Shown: piece by piece, positions 31,956-45,929 of the stretch
Layout: every line of letters starts with the position of its first letter
Position numbering within the stretch: position 1 is the first letter of the stretch
DNA from: Cenococcum geophilum 1.58
Taxonomy: Eukaryota; Ascomycota; Dothideomycetes; Gloniales; Gloniaceae
Length of the DNA stretch: 64,000 bases
Direction of reading: 5' to 3'
NCBI GenBank assembly: GCA_001692895.1
Contig: KV748213.1
Coordinates: forward strand, 1,240,001 to 1,304,000
The notes under the pieces: generated by a model
Seen by the model: the letters and a program-made list of their open reading frames with translations, nothing else
Database searches by the model: none
Told to the model about the DNA's origin: nothing
Program-made: the position numbers and the translations under genes

Positions 31956-34452
31956 ATCCGTAGAGTAAAAGATGGACTTAGGGCTATTAAGGGAGCGGAG
32001 AATAGTATCGTTAATAGCAGTAACGGTATTATTACGGACGGTTAAGATAGTACGGCTGTAGAATATATAGAGATTAGTATACACCTGCTATAAAAGAGTA
32101 GAAGGGTAAATAAAGTCAAAAAAAGGCTGTAGATTGGTAATCTATATCTAGGTATACTACCTCTTTAAGTTTAGCGGGGCCCCGATACCCGTTTTCGGGT
32201 ATCGATCTCTTACTTAGTCAACCGCTGCTTTTAACGTCTATAAAATGCTTTATTACCTTTACTGCCCTCTCTACCAGCACTTTCTCTCTCGAATTCCGCT
32301 TCTACCTTTATCATACCCCTACTATAAGGCCCCACCCTTGATACCCTACGTCTACTCCTTAACGCCGACCTTCCAATTATGACTAACACCGAGATACGCA
32401 CCCTCTCAGCTAATTTCTAAATGTTTAACTATTATTTCCGCTCCTAAGGCCTATATACTACCGTCGAATTAGATTTGGGGAGACTAATACTAAGTATCCT
32501 CTATGTGAAGGCTCAGTCAAAAGAACAAGAATCTATTGGTAGCCAGTGAACGAGAATTCCAAGATGGGGTCTGGAAGAAGGTCAAGGAAAGGACACGTCT
32601 ATATACATACGCCAAGTCTCCAAGCGAGCCCCTGGCTAGGGTCTGTAATAGTGCCGTAACACTCTAAGCCTCCTTTTCTCTCTGCCTTGCTTTTCATTTA
32701 TTCTCCTCTCTAGTATTCTTTTTATAGCTATTTATATTCTTAGTCTTTGCTTCTAACATCTATATAGCCCCATTTCGCCTATTTTCTATCGTCTTAGTTC
32801 TAACAAAGGATTATCCGCCCTAGGTTAAGACACTAACTTAACCCTTATACGTTGTACCGGAAATATACTTTAGCACTAAAACTCTATTAGGTTATTATTA
32901 TAGATAACTAAAGAATATACCTCACCCTTACCGCTTTAGGAGTATAACTTAGGTAGCTGTAGCTAGAATAAGAAGTTATGGAGCTTGTATTGCAACTAGT
33001 TACTAAAATATAACTGCCGTAGCAGTATAGTGCAAATAGGGCAGGAGGGGGCAGCAAAGGGCGGCAAGAGGCTTAGAGGATAGATAGACTCGGTTAAAGG
33101 ACCGCTATATTAACCTTATAACTGCAAAAGAAATACCTCACTATATAAAGCTACTATAGTGGTAAAACGGGTCCGTATACCCCTATTAATACTTTATATA
33201 AAGTGCTTACCAAATAACTCTAAGTTAGTCGACCCTATTTTTACTGCGGAGTTTCTATCTTATATAAGAACGGGTAACACACTACGGTAAACAAATACTA
33301 TAAACTAAGGCCAATATACCAGGATCTAGGGTTTACTATTAGCCCCCTAACTCCTAAGCATTAGCTTTAGTCCACTTTAGAAAGGCTAGATTTAAACTTT
33401 ATAAAAAACAGCTAAGGATATACAGCCTTAATTTAACGGCAATGCTATAACAAGTCGTCCATCTAGGAGACTACGTTATACTGTATAAGGGGCACCTAAA
33501 GCATCCACTTTTAAATTAGTGAGAAAGTAAGTAGTAATATAGCCAAGAGGGGCGAAGGCTGAGCCGCGGAGCAAGCTAACTCGACACCACTAATAAATAC
33601 CAATACTGCCTCTGCTTCCAGGAGTTGCGGGTAAGCATTACTAATATAGACCCTAGTACAGCAAGGCGCAGACAGCAATGGTTGCACCCCTTTACACATT
33701 TACTAACTAAAAGAAGCGGTATCCTACGAGAAAACTCAACGGATTAAGTAGGGGGAATGACGCGTAAATCTTAAACGACTCTCTAAGTAGTTCCCCTGGC
33801 TAGAAGCTAACTTATTAAGCTGATTCTAGCACTAGAGGCACCACCAATTCCAAGGGGATGGGCTTAATATCTATGCACTGTAACGTCTTAGCTAGAAGCT
33901 ACTTAAGCTAAGCTACTACTTTAGCAAGGTTAGCAGCAAGCTAAGGACTAAGCTATGCTAAAAGCACGCCTATAAAGAACACTCTCTCTTACTTATTTCT
34001 GAACTATCTTACTTAAAAAGACTACTTACCCATTCTATATCTTTTCGCCCTAAATTTTAACCTATAAATAGATTCCCAAACTTTCTATAATCCTATAAAA
34101 TTAACTACCCGGTTACCTAAAGCTAGACCAGTCTCTTAATCGCCCTACTTTAAAGGGCCTCCCTTAAAAACTAGCGGGCAAAGCTAGAAACCTACTGATA
34201 GAAACAACTATTCTATACCGATTATAGATCTTATAGGTCTTATCCCGGAAAAAAAAGGTATAGAGCGCTAGGAAGCTAGAGATGGCTTAACTAGAACCTA
34301 AGGTAGATATATATACAGCTAGGTTATAGTAATAGCATCTAATATTACGTAGGAAAATTATCTATTATAAACGATAATCCTATTAGGAAACCTAGTGTTA
34401 GTGCCTATAATAACAATTATAATAACAACGACAATAGTAACGGCAATAACGA
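31956..34452. other. RIP-mutated sequence with a few less mutated islands
   Basis: No intact gene. Islands at about 32500-32690 and 33510-33710 keep normal dinucleotides. A perfect hairpin with 9-bp arms (CGATACCCG, TTTT, CGGGTATCG) is at 32183-32204. The far end (34396-34452) is an AAC/GAC triplet-rich patch. Probably decayed retroelement DNA; family not assignable by eye. Confidence 0.45.
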
Positions 34453-34465
34453 TGACGATGACTTT

Positions 34466-36582
34466 TTTTTATTTTTATTTTTATCCATTGTATTATACTA
34501 CGTACAATACTGCGCATGCAGCCTTGGGCTATAGCGCTATAGTTCTATATATATAAATCCTTTCTAGGCAGCTTAATATGTACTAGTAGCTATATCCTAG
34601 TAGTTTATAAACCCCTAAATTAGGAGTTTATAGTTTCCTAGTAAAATACTAAGATACTACAACTACTAGGGAGTGAGAAAATGGTAGGAAAAACTATAAG
34701 AAATCCTAACCCTTGTCCCTGTCCTTTTGCAATTTATTTCTATTCTTTTGCTCTCTAATATCTTTTTAAGAGCCTAGTAGGAGTTACTTCCTTCTAGAAT
34801 CCTATCTGTTTTATTCTTCCATAGAATCTTCTTCGCGTACTAGTTTAGCAGCTTTAAGAGTCTCGCAGTCTTTACTATTAGCAAAGTATTTTTCTTTACA
34901 ATTAATGCAAAGAGGGGTGGTATGCTGGCAAGGCTTGCCTGTTATTATACAGATAGAACAGGAATGGTCTTTAGATAAATGTGCAGCCGTATAGTATCTA
35001 CAGGCCCTAGTAGAGCACCTATCTCCTATATGGCCAAATTTTTAGTAGCTCGTACACTGCGTAGTAAGAGAGACTTCGAGGTATTTTACTACCTTAGTAG
35101 CTGTACCTGCAATTGATATCTCTTTTTGCTTAAGGATTTCTTATCTTTTTTCTTCATTCTCTATAGTAAAAACTATAGAGCCAAATCTAGTCTATAGATC
35201 GTGTCTTTTTACACTAAATAGATCCATCTAGGTAGTCCTTATATCCTTATAGGATTAAAGGTCTCAATTTCTTCTTTTAGAAGCTTAGAGCCTCCTTCTC
35301 CTAAGAAAGGTAGGGTAGGAACCCNATAGGCTATAATTTNAACCCAAGGTTCTAGTTTTTNTTCTCTTTAAAAGGTAAAGCAGTTATGCCAGATTTCTTT
35401 ATATTTAACTAGGAAATCCGCATTATTCTCTTCTATAGTCGTAAGGAGAATATTTTGTTTTCCTTTAGTTCTAGCTATGGATACTAAAACAGGTTTTTCT
35501 ACTTGCAGTTTTAATGCAAATAGTTGATTGACTTTGTTTCGTATAGAGAAGGTATCTAAAGGTTAGTCCTTTTAGTCTGTAATTAGGACTAGCTTTCTTT
35601 CTTATAGCTGCTTTTTCTTACTTCTAGTAGAAGTAGAAGGAGTAGGAAATGGTAGTGATGAGGAGGGTAGAGAGGACGAAGTAAGGAGGTCCTTCTTTAG
35701 CCTCTCTGCGTAGGTTTTTTTAGTAGGGGCTACCTCCTTACGGAGAGCTCTTACTTCTTCAACTAGTCCTTTTAGGACATCGTTTATCTTTTCTTTTCCT
35801 TTTATAAAGGGGTTTTCTCCTACTAGGACACTACGTGTATAGTCCTCTAGCTATTTAACTTGTTCCTTTTTATTTTATTTTTCTTCTTCTTCTTCTTCTT
35901 CTAGCCCTTTATAGGCCTGGGTTAGGCTATCTAGAGCCTTTTATAGGTATTGTTCTGGAGAAAGGGGAGAGAAAGATATACTAGGTATACCAGCCGTAAA
36001 AGTCCTTATTTTGGTTGTCTTTTTTGCAGGTTTTTGGTTTTCTTTTTCAGTAGAAGACTAAGGATGTCCTCTTTTTTCTCCTGTCCCAAATAGGCCAGGN
36101 GAAGGAGAAGGGNCAGAAAAAGTGANTGTAGATATAGACTNATTATCACTTATTTCTATAGGAGGTTTCTTTTTAGGCCTACCGGGCCTTGGCATTTTGT
36201 GTCTTATAGGGGGGTTTTCCTAGTTTTTACTATTCTTATACCCTTTTCTCCTTACTAATCCTACTAGAAGATTTCTGGGGAGATTAGGCTAAGAGGTAGT
36301 AGAGAAACTAGCCCCTATTTTGTAGTTTTGGTATTAGTGGTAGTAGTAGTAGTTTTGGTGTTCCTGTTCGTGCCTCGCTTATAAGCTAGGGCCACCCTTA
36401 GAGAAATTTTTCTGTTAGGAAAAGGGGGTAAAATGACAAATAAATCCACCTCTAGCTCGCTAGGCAGTAGGAATTAGGTCTTAAAAGTTAGAAAATCGAT
36501 TGTTTTTGATGGTAAGATGGGTATGCGTAAGTTTTGGATTGTGGCGCTACCTTTTAGTAAGGTTGCATGTGTGGTAGAAGGT
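34466..36582 (-). mobile_element. LINE-like element carrying only ORF1, copy 1
   Basis: A 2117-bp insertion with a 13-bp target duplication (TGACGATGACTTT at 34453-34465; at 36583-36595 one base differs, G to A). The low-coordinate end is a poly(T) run, the poly(A) tail in minus orientation. The minus strand encodes one long ORF1-type frame from about 36195 (MPRPGRPKKKPPIEISDN) to about 34800. It ends in zinc knuckles: C-x2-C-x4-H-x4-C around GHIGDRC near 35.03 kb, then two further Cys/His boxes. This is the gag-like ORF1 of Tad1-type fungal LINEs. No endonuclease or reverse transcriptase follows; about 330 bp after the knuckles the poly(A) tail begins. RIP has introduced stops, and one knuckle cysteine reads Tyr. 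The copy contains several N bases. Confidence 0.75.
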
Positions 36583-36595
36583 TGACGATAACTTT

Positions 36596-39500
36596 CTTTT
36601 AAAGGTAGAAGACTTTATTTTTAGGAAATATTAGAGAAGCGTATTAATAGCTAGTCTTAGCCCTAGGCGCACGGCCATTAAGTAGCTAGCCGGTAATAGG
36701 GGCTAGGGGGACAGTATCCTCTAAAATAAATATAGAGCTAGAGTCGGAACTAGAGCTAGGACTAGAGTATCGGTTAATAGCAAAGGTAAATATACTACGT
36801 TTCAAAATTTTGTTATAATCGGCTTAGGAAAATTGCTTACACTATACTATAGATAAACCACTTATACTAGATACTGGAAAACTATATAACGGTCCACCCT
36901 ATTATAGCGCCCAAAGTCTTAAGCCTAATACTCTTAACGGCTAAACTGGCTAAACTTCTATTTTTAGTCTTCTAAGTAATACTATAGCTAGTCGCCTAGG
37001 TGCCTACCTAGGACCTACTAATAGCATTAACAGTAGCCAGAGCCTTAATAACTAAAACTATATTATTTATAATAGTACTAACAAAGTACCCTATAATCAA
37101 CTTGGTTTTAAAAAGGTATATAAGCGGCTAGAGAAAGCAGACAAGCAGCTAGCTAGAATTATTTCAGACTCGGAATACTCTTTAATACCCTCTAAAAATT
37201 CCAATTAAAGCACCCTTAAAAGAATTATAAATAACACGGGCGTTTAGGGTAAGGAGTCGGTCCCTAATTACCCTAAAATAATGCATAGAAGTGGCTCTAG
37301 CTCTAGTAACACTAGCGACTATATAAGCACTTAGAATGCAAATATTCTCTAAAAGTAAGGAAGTGGGCTATAGAATAGACTAGACTATACTTATACCCAT
37401 ACCCGTATAATTAAACCTAGGCGTTTTAACTTACCTAATGGACTTCCTAGAGAAAAACTATAGGACGAATCTGCGGTAAGGGTTAGCGATTTTTGCATAC
37501 TAAGTCCGACTAAGGTAGATATTAATAACGTTTACGGCAAATACCTTTGTAATAAGGAAGTTAATTTAGGACAAGATAGTGACTAGCATTTAGAGTAAAC
37601 ACCTACCTAGGGTGATTTAGCTATAGAGTATTATATTAGTAGTAATTCTGCGGGGAGTAATATAAATATAAAAAGAGCATGTTCTTAAAGAGCTTATTAA
37701 GGTATACCTAAAATAGTCCTAAAACTATCCCAGTCTATCTAATGTATTTCCTTAGAAAATACTATTAGTAAGTATAATCCGGCTAAGAACGCTAACAGAC
37801 TAGACCCTATCTATTAACTATTACTAAAATAGCAAAGTTAATACGCTCCATTATCTAGCATTAATACTCTACCTTAGAATACTCCTGCTTAGAAATAGTC
37901 TGCCTTATCCATTAATTCTTCTACGCCTCCTAAAGATAGCTAATCTACTAAGCGACGTAAAAGCTTAAGGGGGGAAACGGTAAAGGCTAAAAAGGTAAAA
38001 GTTAAAAAGATAAAGAAAATAAGGCAATTACCGTTATTAAATCCTTATAAAGAGAAAATACTTCCTTATATATATCTACCTAACTAAAAGAATAAGGATT
38101 ATATAGTTAAGTGTATTAAAGCTGTTTAGCTTATAGATAGCGGGTCTATACTATATACTATAAGATAGATATTATTAGAGGTACTAACGGATAGTCTAGT
38201 AGGAGAAGAGTATTATAACTAGTTTAAGGGCTTAGTTAAGATAAAGTTTAGAGAAGAAAAGTGGGACCTATAACGGGAGAAGCGGCTTTAGAAGATAGGG
38301 AGATATCTATATTATAGAGAGGATAACGATTATATAGTTAAGTATATTAAGGCTCTTCGTGTTGCAGAGGATAGATCTATATAATACACTATTAGATAGG
38401 TGTTATTAGTAGTATTAGAGGATAATCTCGGAGAAGATCTGCTTAAATAAGCTAAGAAACTATTTAAGGAGAAGTATAGAGAAGAGAAGTGGGAGTAGCA
38501 GCTTTAAAAGAAGCAGGAAGCTACTAACTAAAACACTAAAGCAAAGGTTAGAAGGTTTGGAGAAGGTAATAAGGTATTTTTACCGGCCGTAATCTAGCGT
38601 CGGCATTAAAGAGAGAATATCATTTTTAGTATTTTATATTTAGTAACTTAACTAAATGCTTTTAGCTTAGGTGTAAAATATACTTTTAATAATTAGATAA
38701 ATTAGCGAGGTAGATAAGATCTAGTAATTGGTTCTACTAAAAGGTTATCCCTTAAGAAGGTGACCCCCTTACTAAAATCACCTCCAAACCTACTTTATTA
38801 AGTGCTATAAATCTTACTTATAAAAGGTTAAAGCTAGTTCTTCATTATAAATACCTATTAACTCTATTATTTAAAGATGTTTTTATTTTAGGATAATAAT
38901 ATACTTCTTCGGCCTAATATATCTATTAATATTAATGAAGTAAACTGTTTTATTAATGGTGACTATAATATACGTATTGCGATGTATTAGCAATATATAA
39001 GCCAGTTAATAAATTCGCATATCTACTAGGCTTTCCTCTAAGAAATACTATATAACAATCGCGAGAAATTATTTAAGAGCATTAATAAATAAGCACTTTT
39101 AAGATCACTTCCCTATATAGACTACTACTAAGCTAGGGACATTCTTACAAAATACTATAGGGAAATTGACTCTATAATTAAAAAATTTAATTATATCAAT
39201 AACCAACAGCGAGCACTATTAATATTCACGCTTATAAAAATAGCTTATATAAGAATATTCAATAATATAGATAAGGAAAGTAAAGATAAAGCTATTTACG
39301 GTCTTAATAGCAAAGCTATCTATAATAAGAGAAAGCAGATAGGTGCTATAGCACTTAGTAATTATAGTACCTATCCGTTAAACTAGATAAAATTTAAAGA
39401 TTTATATACTTTATATAAGAAGAAATATAGCTTTAGAGACAAAATATAAAGAGTAAATTATTAGGACTATACCTATTATAGAGACTATTTGCTTAATCAC

Positions 39501-42500
39501 TATAAAATAAACTGCATTTGATGAAAAGTTCTACTATATATTATTTACCTTTAAAATCGGCATTACTTATAGGAAATTAGACTAACTAGGATAAAGATTA
39601 ATAAACTTATAGTCTACCTACAGGACTAAATAGTATACGCGATAGCAAAATTTATAAAAGAAGAAGACCCTTACTAGTACAAAACGGAAGTCCTTTATAA
39701 CTATTATGGCGCTGCATATAATATAGCGGTATTTAATTTCCTTTGTATACTAACTTTTAGGCAAAGGCCTTACCTATAAATAAGATACATAGGAGGCGGA
39801 GGTAGAGGCAATAATAGTAGGTAATGTAGTGTTAACTAATGTAGTAGATTTCTATTACTTTAAAGAGATATCTACCTGCTTACTATAGGTTTATATAGTA
39901 GCGCTCAAACAGTTTGTTCTGTAAAATTAAATAATAGTACTACCGCGTAGAATAGATTTTGAGAGTTAAAAAGGTCTATAATATGCTATTTTTTTTATAC
40001 GGTTATAATATTAAAATACTATATTTTGCTGGTAATGTTTGCTACAGTTATTTATAATCGGGCTATTAGCTTTAATCGTTTCTAGAGACGATTTTAATTC
40101 ATTTATAATAATGCAATACTTTTATACTATATTATCTGGAGCAATAATTATAGAAGCTTTAAGGCTGAACTACTATACGAGCTTGCTACGCATTTCTACT
40201 ACGTCCTAATCACCTCCACTAGTTATCCTATCCTAGTCCCCATTAAAACGAACTTCCTTAATATACGGCTTAGACTCCCTAAAAGCCTTACGGTAATAAA
40301 TACACAAAGGTTTTTAAAATATCTCGCTTACTATTTAATCAAATCGCCACTAGCCTAGGACCTTACTCTACTAGCTATAGTAAACCAGAATGCCAATACG
40401 AGGCTAGTAAGGCTGATATTTATTAACGTAAAACTGCATACTAATAACATCCTTAAGATATACCTATTCATACCTTCGTCTTTATAATATCTTTACAGTA
40501 TTATGATAGTTGTAAATACTAGAAGATCCTACTACTAGTTAGGCTAATTTAGCTGTAAGTTAGTGTAATAGGACTTTATAAATACCCAACTAAATATAGT
40601 GCGACTACTTCTAATATCGCGTAGTCCTTGATAAATTTCGCAATAAAGTGTTAAAATATAATGGTTAACTTGATTTACCTATCTAGTAGAGGCTAGTAAG
40701 CCTACCTCCTTACACCGCTAGAAGATCGATTCTTAATATAAAGACAATAACTCTATAATTAAAATTCTTAACTATTTAGACGACTAATAGTAAACACTGC
40801 TATTATATTATCCTCCTAGCTACAGCGGTATTACTAGACTACCTTTTTCTCTTACAATTAGACTAGTATCCCCCATTACATTTTAATTTAGTAGCCTAGC
40901 AATTAGAACCCCCGATTAGGTACTTATGGAGATTTAGTAACTTTTATCCTATAAACTTATAGGTACCTATTGAGATTTTCCGCTTATGAAAAGTCTTTAG
41001 CGTATCTTAAGCCTTTAAATTTTAAATTTAATGTATCTAGAGGTATTAGAAATAAAAAAAGTTGTAGTATAAAGCCGAACTTACGAGTCCGTCTATATTG
41101 AAGCATGTTTTGCCTTTTAGCGTAGTTCCTTGGATATATATTACAATTTGCTTATAGAGCTAGTGTAGATAGTTCTAAAGTAGGTGTGCTGTTGCTATTT
41201 ATAGGAGAGGTCTTTTTCTGCCGTACGGGCAGTGCGAATATATAGTCTCCGTATATTCCTAAAGAACTATTAAAAGTTGCTAGAAGGGTTTATAGTAGTT
41301 TTATCTGCCCGGTCTTTATACCCAACTAAGTAAGTAAATTATTAAATATTTTTAAAGACAAAGGGCTAGCTATCTAAAGGATCTTATTCTAAAGTAGCTA
41401 ACACTTTACTAACTCTAGATGCGCTATATAGCATATCTAAATCTCACTTTAGATCTCTTTAATATATATATTATTTATCTTTAGCATTAATATTAACAGT
41501 TTTACAATAAGCTGGGATATATTCCCACTTTGTTTAAGCAGCGATTAAAGTAGTATAAGCTCTGTAGATAAATTATATTAGCATTTAGTAAAAATAATAG
41601 GTGCGGTAATAATAGTAAATTAAATAAGACTGGATATATTTAATGGAGGTAAGCTATGTTAAAGGCATAGGTAGAGCTACCTTTATTTATAAGTTTATTT
41701 ATAAGGACTGTATCTAATATTAATATCACTTTTAGGGTATGTCTATTGCGTACTAGGGTCGTAAAGATCTATAGCGTAGCCGGCAGTTGTTTTAAAGGCC
41801 TAATAGTGCTGTCTATTATTTAATAGTACCTAACCTTTAATGTACGGGTTATTAGAAGGGGGTATAGAGTGCGCGCGCGGATCTAATAACTTATATCTTA
41901 TTAATGCCCGCTATATATTATTAAGCTAAGGAAAGTTATAGATATACTAGTAATAATATAATAGGCATCTAAGATATATATAGAAGGCTATACTAAATTA
42001 CTTATCATTAGCTGGGAATTAGAATCCTAACTTATTAGACTTTATAGAGGGGAAGGGATAGTATTAGAAGGCGTTCCTAGAATAAATTCCTATATATTAG
42101 TATTAAGACTAGTAAATAGAGGGCTAGGCGGGTATCCTACTAACTAATTAATACTTAATATATATTAGTAATTAAAGTATACTAGGAACATATCGACTAT
42201 TATATTTAAATAGCTGCTCTAAAGTACTCGTCGCCGGTTAGGAATTAGAACTCAACTCTACCGAATCTAGGTTTATTTAAAGAGGCGTCGCGATATAATT
42301 TAGGGCTAAATGCCGGTTTTAAGAGTGTCTTCTTTATAGTCTTCCAATTTATTTAGCTTAGTAAATCCGTTACCTTTTTGAGATTTCTTGCGATTTAAAT
42401 ATAGGTAGAGGAAAGACTTACGGCCGCCGTGTATTCTATAGGCATTTCTTTTATAGTAATAAAGGTTACTAGTTAACAGAGTCTTCTAGCAACCCCTAAA

Positions 42501-42840
42501 TTCGCATTAAACCGTCAGCATTAGAATTAGTTATATAAATAGCTAGCATTAAAGGTAATAACTTATTTAGAAAATCAGGAGATATAGATAAACGATTTGT
42601 TATATAATAAGATCTGGTTTAATTTGGAGAGGAAGAGGAATTAGGGTCAATATAAGGAAGAACCCGACGAGCTCTCTACGAGGCACTATTGGCGTTAAAT
42701 AATTATACTAAAGGCTTGTCAAGTATAGGGGTTATAAAAGAGGCTTTTATTATTTATTATTAAGGATCTTTTATAGATCTGTTAAATAAGGTCCTAATAA
42801 AGAGAGACTGACGGAAGGAAGGAAATGGGCTTACACTTAC
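36596..42840. other. RIP-mutated tract, unassigned
   Basis: About 6.2 kb of strongly TA-rich DNA between the two LINE-like copies, with no intact gene. Positions 38020-38540 (+) hold two diverged copies of a basic segment of about 75 residues (each with DYIVK, IKA and a later REEKW motif). A longer relic frame at 38877-40790 is listed separately. The rest (36600-37690 and 40790-42840) shows only decayed sequence. Confidence 0.45.
38877..40790 (+). pseudogene. Long decayed reading frame of unknown family
   Basis: The plus strand keeps a protein-like reading over about 1.9 kb, for example DNNILLRPNISININEVNCF near the start and FYYVLITSTSYPILVPIKTN and NVKLHTNNILKIYLFIP near the end, broken repeatedly by RIP-type stops. 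Composition is rich in Tyr, Ile, Asn and Leu, partly because of RIP. I cannot tell whether it was a mobile-element protein or a host gene, and I assign no function. Confidence 0.3.
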
Positions 42841-44979
42841 TATTTCTTAGGCTTTTTTTTAAAAATTTTTTTTTATCCGTTGTATTATACTACGTACAAT
42901 ACTGCGCATGCAGCCTTAGGCTATAGCGCTATAGTTCTATATACATAAATCCTTTCTAGGCATCTTAACATATACTAGTAGCTATATCCTAGTAGTTTAT
43001 AAACCTCTAAACTAGAAGTTTATAGTTCCTTAGTAAACTAAGTTACTGCAACTACTAGGGAATNAGAAAACGGTANGAAAAACTATAAGAAATCCTAACA
43101 CCTGTCCCTGTCCTTTTGCAATTTATTTCTGTCCTTTTGCTCTCTATGGTCCTTTTAAGAGCCTAATAGGAGTTGCCTCCTTCTAGAGTCCTATTTGTTT
43201 TATTTTTCTATAGAACCTTCTACGCTAATACTACGTACTATGTACTAGTTTAGCTGCTTAAAGATTCTCGCAGTCTTTACTATTAGCAAAGTGGTTTTCC
43301 TTACAATTAATGCAAAGAGGAGTAGTGTGCTTGCAAGGCCTGCCTGATATTAAACAGGTAGGACAGCAGTGGTCTTTAGATAAATGTGCAGCCGCACAGA
43401 ATCTACAGGCTCTAGTAGAGCATCTATCTCCTATATGGCCAAATTTTTGGCAGCTAGTACACTGCGTAGTAGGAGAGACTTCGAGGTATTTTACTACCTT
43501 AGTAGCCGTACCTACAATTAATATCTCTTTTTGCTTAAGGATTTCTTGTCTTTTTTCCTCGTTCTCTATAGTAAAAACTATAGAGCCAAATCTGGTTTAT
43601 AAATCGTGTCTTTTTACACTAGATGAAATCCATCTAGGTAGTCCTTGTATCCGTATAGGATTAAAGGTCTTAATTTCTTCTTTTAGAAGCTTAGAGCCTC
43701 CCTCTCCTAGAAAAGGTAGGGTAGGAACNCCATGGGCTATAATTTGAACCCAGGGTTCTAGTTTTTATTCTCTTTGAAAAGTAAAGCAGTTATGCCAGAT
43801 ATCCTTATATTTGATTAGGAAATCTACATTATACTCTTCTATAATTATAAGGAAAATATTTTGTTTTCCTTTAGTTCTAGCTATAGACGCTAGTACTAGC
43901 TTTTCTACTTGCAGTTTTAATGCAAATAGTTAATTNANTTTGTTNCGTATAGAGAAGGTATNTANNNNTTGGTNNTTTTCGTCTNTAATTAGGACTAGCT
44001 TCCTTTCTTATAGCTGCTTTTTCTTACTTCTAGTAGAAGTAGAACTCCTACTAGAAGGAGAAGGGGTAGAAGATGGTGGTGGTAATAGTAAGAAGGGTAG
44101 GGAGGACGAAGAAGGGAGGCCCTTCTTTAGCCTCTCTGCGTAAGTTTTTTTAGTAGGAGCTACCTCCTTACGGAGAGCCCTTACTTCTTCTACTAGTCCT
44201 TTTAGGACATTGTTTGCCTTTTCTTTTCCTTATATAAAGGGATTTTCTCCTACTAAAATACTCCGTGTATAGTCCTCTAGCTATTTAACTTGTTCTTTTT
44301 TTTCTTCTTCTTCTTTTCTTAGCCCTTTATAAGCCTAAGTTAGGCTTTCTAAAGCTTTTTGTAGGTGTTGATTTGGAGAAAGAGAAGAGGGGAGTATACT
44401 AGCCGTAATAGGCCTGAAATCTATCCCCTCTCTTGTTTGGCATTAGTTTTGGTATTGGTTTTTTTCTTCTTTCTTTTCTTTTTCTTTTTTGGAAAGTGAT
44501 TAAGAGTAGCTTCTTTTTTTTCCTATATAGATTGGAGGTTTAAATAGGCAAGAGGAAGATTGAAGAGAGGAGGTAGAGGTAGAGGTAGATGATATATCAT
44601 TAATTATCTCTATGGTTTTGCTTTTAGATAGCTTTTTTTTTTAACTTATAAGTCTTTACCATTTTAAAGCTTATAGAAGCTTATAGGGGGGTTTCCTAGT
44701 TTTTACAGTAGATAATAACCTTCTTAGGTCTCTTATCTCCTAGTCCTAGAGGTGAAAAACTAGGCAAAAAGCCTTGCTAGTTTTTACTATCCTTTTACGC
44801 CCTTTCTCCTTACTAATTCTACTAGAAGATTTCTAGGGAGACTAGGCTAAAAGGTAGTAGAAAAACTAGCTAAAAAAAGACTAGTATCGGTTTAGTATTA
44901 GTGGTAGTAGTACGGAGGTCCCTAATAAAAGTTCTTACACCTTCCTAATTAGGAAGTTTGGCTTACCGCCCATCGGCAG

Positions 44980-45850
44980 AATATGAATTTCGGCGCTAGA
45001 CGCATTAAATTCGTTCTTAAAGCTTTAAATAAAAGGCAATATATAGGCGATTAATTGATTTATTAATAAGCTATGTATTTTTAAGGTTGCGGGCTCTGCG
45101 TGACCATAGGTTCCTGCCCTATACTAGCTCCTCCACCGACTCTATAAGGTCCTCTGGTTGAGCAGTAACCTCTTATTACTGCCTTCTTCCTATTTTCTTG
45201 TTAATTGTTTATATAGACGTTTGGTGTTTTGGAGGCTCTAGAGGACGACCTACGGGCGGCTCTAAGGACCTTCCTCTAACGTCTACGTTAATTAAGCTGC
45301 TAGTGGAGGCTGTGCCGTTACCTACGGCCTCCCTAGAGGTAGTAATAGGGTCCTTCTTTCTTACCTACTTCCTTGTAGTTTGATTGACCGTACGCCACCT
45401 AATATCCGCTGCTTGGTGTTAATCCTCCTGCCCATTTAGAGCCCGTTGTTCTTGCCGCTGCCGCTCTACAAAGCTGACTTTGAACGTTGCCTTCTTTATA
45501 TTTCTGCCCTTTGTATTCGGTCGGTTCTAAAGCTTAAGCGGCTAAGGAGGAGGAGGAGGAGGCTTAACGGGTGGCAGAGGCTTAAGGGGAGGCTTATCGG
45601 AGGGAGGTTTCAATTAAGTAGGCGGCTGGAGGAGAGCCCATTTAGCTCGACGTCGGCAACGCTGCTTTGGATTGTAGTCGCTATGCAGAGGCTCTAGATC
45701 TATAAGGTCGTGCGGTAGCTAAGGTCCTATTTTTATACACTCCGGAAGCTCTAGTAGCTTAGGCTTACTTAATAAAGACTCTATTAGATCAACTTAATTA
45801 AGGCCTAAAAGCACCTACTATCGCATATAAGTAATAACCTGGCGCTAATA
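44980..45850. other. Extra segment of the Tc1/mariner-type element
   Basis: Richer in G+C than its surroundings. On the minus strand it reads as a proline-rich stretch (for example KPPPPPPPLSR near 45545-45580), which could be a C-terminal extension of the transposase or a second frame. It makes the element longer than a typical Tc1. Confidence 0.35.
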
Positions 45851-45929
45851 TTAATCCATGCATTTAAGCGCCTTCGCGATAGTCGTTGCCTCCTTAATAG
45901 CGAATAACCTCTTTAATATAACGTGGAAT

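Noticed and set aside
43310-43747. 145-codon plus-strand open frame
   Set aside because: It is antisense to the zinc-knuckle ORF1 of LINE-like copy 2.
45198-45697. Short plus-strand open frames of 61 and 83 codons in the Tc1/mariner-type element
   Set aside because: They oppose the proline-rich minus-strand reading in G+C-richer DNA and have no domain of their own.
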